The position numbers and the translations under genes were made by a program. From CAWBJP01 sp044867425 (lineage in GTDB: Bacteria; Actinomycetota; Acidimicrobiia; IMCC26256; BP-133), in contig JBIOUX010000121.1 of the NCBI GenBank assembly GCA_044867425.1, forward strand, positions 1 through 64,000: a stretch of 64,000 nt of DNA. The letters are read 5' to 3'. The notes under the pieces are model-generated. The model saw only the letters and a list, made by a program, of their open reading frames with translations, ran no database searches and was not told the origin of the DNA. Of this stretch, positions 8,155-15,583 are shown piece after piece (within the stretch, counting starts at the first letter, position 1; each line of letters opens with the position of its first letter).

Positions 8155-8917
8155 GCCCTTGTACGGACCTGAGACCGTCACCTGGCGGGTGAACCAGGAG
8201 GCCGTGCTCCTCCTGGGCGGCCCCCGGGCGCTGCTCCTGCAACTGGCCGAGCCGGCGGTGGCCGCCGGGGTGGCCGAGCACTCCGGCTTCGAGTCCGATC
8301 CCTTCGGGCGCCTGGCCCGCACCCTGCAGGCCATGACCGCCATCTCCTTCGGCTCCGAGGCGCAGGCCCGGACCACGCTCGACGGCCTGGCCGCCGTCCA
8401 CGCCCGGGTGCGGGGCACCCTCCCCGGCGGGGTGCCCTACTCGGCCGAGGACCCCGTGCTCCAGTGGTGGGTGCTGGCCACCCTCATCGACACCGTGTTG
8501 CGGGTGGAGCACCGCTACCTGGGCCGCCTCACCGCCGCCGAGCGGGCCCGCTACTACGACGAGTCCCGGCGGATGGCCGCCGCCTTCGGGATCCCGGAAT
8601 CGGTGGTGCCACCCGATCTGGCCGCCTTCCTGGCCTCCATGCGGGAGCGCTTCGCCACCCTGGAGGTGAGCGACACGGCCCGGGCCCTCTCCCGGCCGGT
8701 GCTCCGGCCGCCCGTCCCCCTGGCTGGGGCGCCCATGGCCGACCTGGTCAGCCTGGTCACCGTCGACCTGCTCCCGGCCCGGCTGCGGACGGCCTACGGG
8801 CTGGCCTGGGACAACCGGCGCCGCCTGGTGGTGCGAGGCGGGCAGGCCGCCTCCCGGGCCGTCCTGCCTAGGCTCTCCGCCCTGATGCGGACCCTGCCGG
8901 TGCTGCGGCCGGCGTGA
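8153..8917 (+). CDS. MpaB/DUF2236-type oxygenase family protein
   Basis: A 254-residue protein of the DUF2236 family, which includes the MpaB-prime and latex-clearing haem oxygenases. Matching features are WRVNQEAVLLLGGPRALLLQ, then LAEPAVAAGVAEHSGF, RTLQAMTAISFGS and the mid-protein AEDPVLQWWVLATLIDT with VEHRYLG. Members bind haem through a conserved His in the central helical domain; here HSGF and VEH are candidates. The start is ATG 8153. It is divergent from the cupin with overlapping start codons, and its last 50 bases overlap the convergent cysteine-rich gene. Confidence 0.75.
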   Translation: MPLYGPETVTWRVNQEAVLLLGGPRALLLQLAEPAVAAGVAEHSGFESDPFGRLARTLQAMTAISFGSEAQARTTLDGLAAVHARVRGTLPGGVPYSAEDPVLQWWVLATLIDTVLRVEHRYLGRLTAAERARYYDESRRMAAAFGIPESVVPPDLAAFLASMRERFATLEVSDTARALSRPVLRPPVPLAGAPMADLVSLVTVDLLPARLRTAYGLAWDNRRRLVVRGGQAASRAVLPRLSALMRTLPVLRPA

Positions 8918-9695
8918 GCGACGGCGCAGCCGGTGGTGCCAGCGCCCCGGCGGGGTGCGGGGCCACACCGCCGCTGCCGTCCCGGCGCCCGTCCAGATAG
9001 GCGGCGATGGTCTCGTAGAGGGCGTCGCCCACCATGGCCCGCAGCTCCACCTCCAGGCTGCGGTAGACGGGCTCGGCGGCGGTGAAGGCCTCGGGCGCCT
9101 CGGTGCACCACCAGGCGAACTCGGCGCCCCCCTCACCCCAGTCCTCCCGGGAGAACTCGGACAGGATGTTGGTGGTGGTGCCGTCGGACTCGGCCCGCTG
9201 GGTGTTGCGCAGCGGCAGCTGCCAGCACACGTCGGGTTTGGTGGCCAGCGGATGGCGATCCTGGCGCAGGGCCAGGAGGTGCAGGGCGCAGCCCGGCCCG
9301 GCGGCGAAGCCGGGACGGTTGAGGAACACGCAGGCGCCGTTCACCAGCCGGGTCCGCCTGCCTCCGCCGGGCAGGCGGGCCACGACCCCCCGCCGGCGGC
9401 CGGCGGTCAGGTGCTGCCACTCGCCGGCGGTGAGCTGGCCGGCGGCCGACTCCACCCGGCCGGCGTCCTCCTCGGAGGTGAAGTGGGCGCCGTAGGAGCA
9501 GCACCCCTCCACCCGCTCCGGGGTGGGGGCGGTGAGCACCCCCTGGCAGCCACACCCGTAGATGCAGCGCCAGGACGAGGCCAGGAAGGTCACGTCCACC
9601 TGCCACTGGCGCGACCCGTCGGCGGGGTCGTCGAAGGTGGCCCATTCCCGGACGGGCCGGGCCCCCGCCGCCACCGACACCGGTGTACGAGTCAC
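8868..9695 (-). CDS. Cysteine-rich protein, YkgJ/DUF3109-like
   Basis: About 275 residues. The N-terminal half carries a dense Cys set, CIYGCGCQG, EGCCSYGAHF, GACVFLNRPG and GPGCALHLLA, followed by TKPDVCWQLPLR. The pattern resembles the zinc- or iron-chelating YkgJ/DUF3109-type proteins; the exact family is uncertain. It starts at GTG 9695, overlapping the stop of the M20 peptidase gene (GTGA), so the two are coupled. The last 50 bases overlap the 3' end of the oxygenase gene on the other strand. Confidence 0.6.
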   Translation of the reverse strand: MTRTPVSVAAGARPVREWATFDDPADGSRQWQVDVTFLASSWRCIYGCGCQGVLTAPTPERVEGCCSYGAHFTSEEDAGRVESAAGQLTAGEWQHLTAGRRRGVVARLPGGGRRTRLVNGACVFLNRPGFAAGPGCALHLLALRQDRHPLATKPDVCWQLPLRNTQRAESDGTTTNILSEFSREDWGEGGAEFAWWCTEAPEAFTAAEPVYRSLEVELRAMVGDALYETIAAYLDGRRDGSGGVAPHPAGALAPPAAPSLTPAAAPAGSASGRRA

Positions 9696-11068
9696 CTCAG
9701 CTCCGCCAGCTCTCGCCACAGCTCCCCGGCGGCCAGCAGCCCTTTGTGGAGCTGGTCGATGATGACCCGTTCGTTGGGGGCGTGGATCCGGTCGTCGGGC
9801 AGGCCGACGCCGAGGTAGAGGACGGGAGCGGACAGCACCCGGCCGAGCGCCTCCTCCGGCCCCGAGCCGCCGGTGCGGGTGAAGAGCGGCTCGGCGCCCC
9901 ACACCCGGGCCATGGCCCGGGCCAGCGCTCCCACCCCGGCGTGGGAGACGTCGGTGAGGGCGGGGGCGACGAAACCCTTCCGCTGCACGTCGATCTCCAC
10001 ACCTTCGGGCACCTGGGTCGGGGCCCACGCCTCGAAGGCGGCGGCCATCGCCTCGGGGTCCTGGTCGGCCACCAGCCGGAAGGTGACCTTGAGCCGGGCG
10101 GTGGCGGGCACGATGGTCTTCACGCCGTCGCCGCCGTAGCCGCTGGTGATCCCGGTCACGTCGCAGGTGGGCCGGGCCCACAACCGCTCCAGGGTGGAGA
10201 AGCCGGATTCGCCCTCCAGGCGGCGCACGCCGGCGGTGGCGGCCCAGTCCCCGTCGGAGAAGGGCAGGGCGGCGAACGACGCCCGCTCGGCGGGGAGCAG
10301 CGGGCGCACGTCGTCGTAGAACCCGGGGATCGTCACCCGGCCGGCGCCGTCGTGGAGGGAGGCCACCAGTCGGGCGGCCCAGTGGGCCGGGTTGGGTACC
10401 GCCCCACCGAACAGGCCGGAGTGGAGGTCGCGCTCGGCGGCCCGGATGCCCACATCGAAGGCGACCAGGCCCCGCATCCCGGTGGTGATGGAGGGGACGT
10501 CGGGGGCCCACATGCTCGTGTCGGAGACGACGATCACGTCGCAGGCGAACCGCTCCCGCTCGGTTTCCAGCAGCGCCTCGAAGTTGGGGCTGCCGATCTC
10601 CTCTTCTCCCTCGACCAGGATCTTGACGTTGACCGGCAACCGCCCGTCCTGGGCCAGCAGGCCGCGGATGGCCTCCAGGTGGTAGAGGACCTGACCTTTG
10701 TCGTCGATGGCGCCCCGGGCGAAGAGCTGCCCGTCGCGGACGGTGGGCTCGAACGGGGGGCTGTGCCACTCGTCCAGCGGGTCGACGGGCTGGACGTCGT
10801 GATGGCCGTAGACCAGGGCCGTGAGAGCTCCGTCGCCGGCGTGGAGCCAGTCGCCGTACACCGCCGGGTGCCCGGGCGTGGGCAGGATCTCGACGTGCTC
10901 CAGCCCGGCGGCCAGCATCCGGCCGGCGCACCACTCCGCCGAGCGCTCGATGTCGGGGGCGTGCAGGGGCTGGGCCGAGATGGAGGGGATGCGCAGCCAG
11001 TCGACGAGCGCGGACAGTACCGCCTCCCGCTCGGCGGCCAGGAAGGTGGAGAGCAGCAGGTCGTCCAT
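9692..11068 (-). CDS. M20 family metallo-dipeptidase
   Basis: A 458-residue zinc peptidase of the M20 (CNDP-like) family, predicted to cleave dipeptides or peptide-like substrates in the cytosol. Motifs: ALVYGHHDVQPVDP with the first metal His and Asp, LFARGAIDDKGQ with the bridging Asp, and LVEGEEEIGSPNF with the catalytic Glu pair. TGGSGPEEALG and the late HAPNERV supply the remaining metal region. ATG 11068 fits the family start (DLLLSTFLAAEREAVLSALV). It is the first gene of a two-gene operon with the cysteine-rich protein. Confidence 0.9.
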   Translation of the reverse strand: MDDLLLSTFLAAEREAVLSALVDWLRIPSISAQPLHAPDIERSAEWCAGRMLAAGLEHVEILPTPGHPAVYGDWLHAGDGALTALVYGHHDVQPVDPLDEWHSPPFEPTVRDGQLFARGAIDDKGQVLYHLEAIRGLLAQDGRLPVNVKILVEGEEEIGSPNFEALLETERERFACDVIVVSDTSMWAPDVPSITTGMRGLVAFDVGIRAAERDLHSGLFGGAVPNPAHWAARLVASLHDGAGRVTIPGFYDDVRPLLPAERASFAALPFSDGDWAATAGVRRLEGESGFSTLERLWARPTCDVTGITSGYGGDGVKTIVPATARLKVTFRLVADQDPEAMAAAFEAWAPTQVPEGVEIDVQRKGFVAPALTDVSHAGVGALARAMARVWGAEPLFTRTGGSGPEEALGRVLSAPVLYLGVGLPDDRIHAPNERVIIDQLHKGLLAAGELWRELAELR

Positions 11069-11168
11069 TGCCGAGGAAGAGTAAACCCGGTGCCGGAAAT
11101 CCCCGCTCATGGCCACCCGGTGGCCTAGCCTCGGAGGCGGGTGGAGCCCATACGACTTGGGGGTCGAC

Positions 11169-11666
11169 ATGCGGCGCTTCTCCCTCCTCAGCCTGATGGC
11201 TCTCGTTCTGACCGTCCTGGTGGCGGTGCTCGGGCCGGCCGGGGTGGCGGCCGCCGCCCAGCCGGCGCCGGAGCCGGCGAACCACGAGCCGTGCGATCCC
11301 GACGCCGACAACGACTGCGACCAGCCCGACGCCGTCGACCAGGACCCGTGCGACGCCAACGACACGGACTGCACCCGCGACGACGCCAGCAACGACAAGG
11401 GCAACGACGACGGGAAGGGCGGGGACCAGGACCCCTGCGATCCGGACGACAACGACTGCACCCCCGACGACGCCAAGGACAACGGCAAGGACCACGACCA
11501 GGACCCCTGCGATCCGGACGACAACGACTGCACCCCCGACAGCGCCAAGGAGGGCGACAAGAAGCAGTGCGACCCCGATGACAAGGACTGCGAAGAGGAC
11601 CCCGGGGACGAGGGCGGGGCCGAGGATGCCCTCACCGAGATCGTGAAGGAGCTCCTGGACCGCTGA
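11169..11666 (+). CDS. Secreted acidic repeat protein (CDPDDNDC repeats)
   Basis: A 165-residue protein with a signal peptide (MRRFSLLSLMALVLTVLVAV, ending GVAAAA). The mature chain is about one-third Asp/Glu and has regularly spaced Cys pairs: CDPDADNDC, CDANDTDC, CDPDDNDC twice, CDPDDKDC. The two central units, QDPCDPDDNDCTPD, are near-identical at DNA level (about 11437-11460 and 11506-11529), indicating recent duplication. It resembles calcium-binding acidic repeats, each unit possibly closed by a disulfide; that is inference. Start ATG 11169 follows a G-rich stretch that may serve as ribosome site. Confidence 0.75.
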   Translation: MRRFSLLSLMALVLTVLVAVLGPAGVAAAAQPAPEPANHEPCDPDADNDCDQPDAVDQDPCDANDTDCTRDDASNDKGNDDGKGGDQDPCDPDDNDCTPDDAKDNGKDHDQDPCDPDDNDCTPDSAKEGDKKQCDPDDKDCEEDPGDEGGAEDALTEIVKELLDR

Positions 11667-11716
11667 GGGTCGACCGCCGGGCCGCCGCGGTCAGGTGGCC
11701 ACTAGTGTGCGGCGCC

Positions 11717-11914
11717 GTGGGTCCTCTCGACACCAGCGCCATCGTGGAGCGCCTGCGGTCCATCGAAGAGGACCTGCGGGACCTGGCCTACGACCGGCTG
11801 CGGGAGTCGCTCGACACCAAGGCGGTGCTGGCCGAGGAGCGCCGGCTGCACCGGGCCCGCCAGGCCGTGGCCAAGGCCATCGACCTTCTGGCCGACGAGC
11901 CAAGCGACCCCTGA
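11717..11914 (+). CDS. Small coiled-coil protein of unknown function
   Basis: A 65-residue helical protein: VERLRSIEEDLRDLAYDRLR followed by LAEERRLHRARQAVAKAIDL. Heptad-like hydrophobic spacing predicts a coiled coil. GTG 11717 is preferred; an in-frame ATG alternative lies at 11705 (reported as MCGAV). It sits between two convergent or tandem genes with no obvious partner. I do not recognise the family. Confidence 0.6.
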   Translation: MGPLDTSAIVERLRSIEEDLRDLAYDRLRESLDTKAVLAEERRLHRARQAVAKAIDLLADEPSDP

Positions 11915-11930
11915 CGGTCTCGCCCCCTGG

Positions 11931-13052
11931 TCAGGAGGCGGCGACCCGGCGCACGCGGTCGTTGCCGCTGTCGGCGATGAACAGCTCGCCGGCCGCCCCC
12001 GTGGCCACCCCCCGGGGGCTGAAGATGCGACCATCGGCGGCGGGACCGCCGTCGCCGCCGAAGCCCCGCCGGCCGTTGCCCACCACCGTGGTGATGGTGC
12101 CGGCGGGATCGACCATGCGGATGACGTGGTTGCCGCTGTCGGCCACGTACAGGTTCCCGGCCTGGTCGAGCGCCACCCCCCGGGGCCGGTTCAGCTGGGC
12201 GCCGGTGGCCGGTCCGCCGTCGCCCTCGTAGCCGGTGGTCCCGTTACCGGCCACGGTGGTGATGAGGCCGCCCGGGTCGATGCGCCGGACCCGGTCGTTG
12301 TTGTCGTCGGCCACGTAGAGGTTCCCGGCCGGGTCGAGGGCGAGGGCCCGGGGGGCGTGGAGCTGGGCCGCCGAAGCCGCCCCGCCGTCGCCCGAGAAGC
12401 CGGCGGTGCCCACCCCGGCCAGCGTGGTGATGATGCCCGAGGGGTCGACCACCCGGACCCGGTCATTGGCCGAGTCGGCGATGTACACCTCGCCCCGGGG
12501 GCCGGCCAGCACGGCCTTGGGGTCGTTGAGGAGCGCGGCGGTGGCCGGGCCCCCGTCGCCCGCGAACCCGCCCTGGCCCGTCCCCGCCACCGTGGTGACG
12601 GTGCCGGTGCCGAGATCCAGGCGCCGGATCCGGTGGTTGGCGCTGTCGGCCACCAGGAGGGCGCGACCGGAGGGGTCGAGGGCGACGCTGTGGGGCCAGT
12701 TGATCTCGGCCTGGGTGCCCGGGCCCCCGTCGCCGGTCCCGCCGGCCACGCCGGTGCCGAGCACGGTGGTGACCACGCCGTCCGGATCCACCCAGCGGAT
12801 GCGGTGGTTGAAGGTGTCGGCCACGTAGAAGCCGCCCGCCGAATCGGCCGCCACCGCCCGGGGCTCCAGGAACTGGGCCGAGCGCGCGGAGCCTCCGTCA
12901 CCGGCGAACCCGGAGCCGCCGCCGCCCGCCACCGTGTCGATGCGGCCGGTGGCCGCGCCCTGCGCCGGCCCGGGGACGACGACGGCCACGGCCAGGAGGG
13001 CCGCCGCCCACCACCTGGCTTTCCCGGGGCCCGGGGTGCCCCCGAGAAGCAT
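11931..13052 (-). CDS. Secreted NHL-repeat beta-propeller protein
   Basis: A 373-residue exported protein. Residues about 1-33 are a signal peptide (ARWWAAALLAVAVVV, ending GAATG). The rest is about six NHL repeats of the form GDGGPATAAQLNRPRGVAL, then GNLYVADSGNHVIRM, then ITTVAGNG, predicted to form one six-bladed propeller. Such proteins usually mediate binding rather than catalysis. The start at ATG 13052 has AGGAGGGGG just upstream. It follows the GH26-like gene by 13 bases and is likely co-transcribed. Confidence 0.85.
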   Translation of the reverse strand: MLLGGTPGPGKARWWAAALLAVAVVVPGPAQGAATGRIDTVAGGGGSGFAGDGGSARSAQFLEPRAVAADSAGGFYVADTFNHRIRWVDPDGVVTTVLGTGVAGGTGDGGPGTQAEINWPHSVALDPSGRALLVADSANHRIRRLDLGTGTVTTVAGTGQGGFAGDGGPATAALLNDPKAVLAGPRGEVYIADSANDRVRVVDPSGIITTLAGVGTAGFSGDGGAASAAQLHAPRALALDPAGNLYVADDNNDRVRRIDPGGLITTVAGNGTTGYEGDGGPATGAQLNRPRGVALDQAGNLYVADSGNHVIRMVDPAGTITTVVGNGRRGFGGDGGPAADGRIFSPRGVATGAAGELFIADSGNDRVRRVAAS

Positions 13053-13065
13053 CGAGCGCCCCCTC

Positions 13066-14331
13066 CTACTTCGGCTTCTTGTTCTTGGACGCCGGCCGGT
13101 CGCTCGGCGCCGGGTCGCTCGGCGCCGGATCGCTCGGCGCCGGGTCACTGGCCGACGGCGGGTCGCTGGGCGACGGGTCACTGGCCGACGGCGGGTCGCT
13201 GGGCGACGGGGGGTCGGGCGAGTTGCCATCCCGGTAGTCGCCGTCCCCCACCCCCGGCGTGCCCGGCGGGCCCAGAGGTCCGGGGGCGGTGTTCTCCCCG
13301 GGACCGGGATCGAAGGACGGGTCGGGCTGGTTGAAGTACGGGTCGCGGGCCCACTCGCCGAAGGCGGCGTAGGAGTCGGGCGACGTGCTGATGCGCCAGT
13401 CGAAGATGTGGTCGACGGAGAAGACCAGCACGGCGGCGATGGCGGGCAGCTTGTCCCGCACCACGGCCTGGGCCTCCCGGATCCAGGCCGACTTGTCACC
13501 CGGGGCCCGCTCCATGACGCCCCACTCGCCGATCATGAGGGGCTTGTAGCGGGAGACGGCGAACTGGTAGCTCTCGTCGAAGATCTCGGTGAAGTTGCGC
13601 CAGTCCTCGTACTTCCGTCCCGGGTTCCAGTTGTAGCCATCGGTGCAGATCCAGTCGACCCACTCGTCGCCGGGGTAGTAGGGCTGCGCCTCGCCGTGCT
13701 TGAACCCCCGGGCGTTGGGGCACCAGACCCGGACCACGTTGGTGGCGCCGGCGTCGTAGACCCGCTTCCAGATGTACTGCCAGGCGGCGATGAACTTGGC
13801 CGGCCCCTTGACCTTCTTGGACTTCTCCGGCCGGTCGCCGTCCATCTCCCAGCACCAGCGCAGGAACAGCGGCTTGCCCAGGTCTCGCAGGCCGGCGGCC
13901 CGGGCGTCGATGATGGCGTCCATCCTTCCCGAGAGGATCTCGTCCACGTCGTGGCAGCCCCAGGCGATGAGGGGGTAGCGCCCGTGGGCGAAGTCGTAGG
14001 ACTCCCGCCACGTCGGGAACTCGGTCTCGAAGGGGTAGTAGTAATGGTTGATGTCGAGTGTGCGGCCGATGTCGGTCTCCAGCTTCTCCGTCTCGGCCTG
14101 TTCGTCGACCACGGCGTCGTGTTCGGGGAGGTGGGCGCCGAACAGCGCCCCCTCCGCCGGCACCAGCTTGCCCATCGGCCGCCGGTAGTCGGCCGGGGTG
14201 GACGGCACCGGGTAGTGGGCCGGCGTGTCCTCGGCCACCGCCCCCGGTCCGGTTGAGATGGTGGACGCCACCAGGGCGACGGCGATCAGACCGATCCCGG
14301 CTCCCCGGGTCCCCCAACGTCGCAGGCGCAC
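13066..14331 (-). CDS. Secreted GH26-like glycoside hydrolase
   Basis: A 421-residue exported protein starting at GTG 14331, with a signal peptide in residues 1-33 (GAGIGLIAVALVASTIS). The body resembles GH26 beta-mannanases: FGAHLPEHD near residue 65, LFLRWCWEMDG with the probable acid/base Glu near residue 161, and PLMIGEWGVMER with the probable nucleophile Glu near residue 268. Residues after about 355 are a Ser/Asp/Pro tail with SDPPSASDP-type repeats ending SKNKKPK. Likely acts on extracellular polysaccharide; substrate not determinable. It heads an operon with the NHL protein. Confidence 0.75.
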   Translation of the reverse strand: MRLRRWGTRGAGIGLIAVALVASTISTGPGAVAEDTPAHYPVPSTPADYRRPMGKLVPAEGALFGAHLPEHDAVVDEQAETEKLETDIGRTLDINHYYYPFETEFPTWRESYDFAHGRYPLIAWGCHDVDEILSGRMDAIIDARAAGLRDLGKPLFLRWCWEMDGDRPEKSKKVKGPAKFIAAWQYIWKRVYDAGATNVVRVWCPNARGFKHGEAQPYYPGDEWVDWICTDGYNWNPGRKYEDWRNFTEIFDESYQFAVSRYKPLMIGEWGVMERAPGDKSAWIREAQAVVRDKLPAIAAVLVFSVDHIFDWRISTSPDSYAAFGEWARDPYFNQPDPSFDPGPGENTAPGPLGPPGTPGVGDGDYRDGNSPDPPSPSDPPSASDPSPSDPPSASDPAPSDPAPSDPAPSDRPASKNKKPK

Positions 14332-14469
14332 GCGAACCCCCGTTCCTCCTCCGCCCTCGCCTCGATGTTAATTGAGTGGCAATTGTTGTTCAAGGCGTCA
14401 CTGTGGGTGACGGTAGTGTTGAGAAGCGGTCAGGTGAACCAGGGCGGTCCGGCAGGGCAGAATGGGCGC
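14332..14469. promoter_or_regulatory. Divergent control region between GH26-like and enoyl-CoA hydratase genes
   Basis: This 138-base divergent gap holds the clearest AT-rich patch nearby (about 14366-14390, with ATTGAGTGGCAATTG) and a 5-bp inverted repeat GTCAC (14397-14401) / GTGAC (14407-14411). Either could be a promoter and an operator for the fatty-acid gene. No regulator is encoded next to it. Confidence 0.35.
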
Positions 14470-15249
<780 letters not shown>

Positions 15250-15290
15250 CCGGACCTCTTCTCCCCACCTGAGCCGCGTTGGTCGGCACA

Positions 15291-15538
15291 AAAGACGCAC
15301 CGAAGGGGCAGCGGGTCGCCAGCGCCACGGGTTCCCTTCGGAACCGGCGTGTCTCACCGCCGCATACCGGCGGTGAACAGAGCCAGTTGGGGGAGCACGC
15401 CACTTACCAACCAACCGGCGTGTCTCACCGCCGCATACCGGCGGTGAACAGAGCCGGTTGGGAAGGACAAGGCGCTGACGCAACGACCGGGCGCAGCGCC
15501 ACGGACCCCCACCCCCTGCACTGCGTCTTTGCCTTTCT
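15291..15538. repeat. Composite intergenic repeat region (inverted flanking motifs around hairpin units)
   Basis: The 334-base gap 15250-15583 has no gene. It contains AAAGACGCACCGAAGGGGC on the plus strand (from 15291) and, at its other end (about 15505-15533), the same motif inverted: the reverse complement reads AAAGACGCAGTGCAGGGG. Between them lie two 71-bp palindromic units. The same flanking motif surrounds hairpins at 53.1-53.3 kb and 63.0-63.25 kb. The layout resembles a MITE, though no target duplication was recognised. Confidence 0.6.
15342..15459. repeat. Two tandem copies of a 71-bp palindromic unit
   Basis: Palindromic cores at 15342-15388 and 15413-15459 start 71 bp apart. Each 47-nt core reads AACCGGC, 6 nt, CACCGCC, loop GCATACC, GGCGGTG, 6 nt, GCCGGTT (first copy GCCAGTT). 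It can fold as an outer 7-bp stem, an internal loop and an inner 7-bp stem. The linker (GGGAGCACGCCACTTAC) is itself conserved at the second locus at 49.6 kb. Confidence 0.85.
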
Positions 15539-15583
15539 CCCGGCCCCGCCGGGCAGGAATTCAGCGCAGCGTCAGCGAACACG

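Noticed and set aside
6098..9136. Long minus-strand open frame of about 1,000 codons
   Set aside because: It is antisense to the TIMP-like and oxygenase genes and reads as low-complexity Gly/Arg/His sequence.
15342..15459. Regular repeats suggestive of a CRISPR array
   Set aside because: The sequence between palindromes is itself conserved within and between loci, there are only two or three units, and no cas gene is near.
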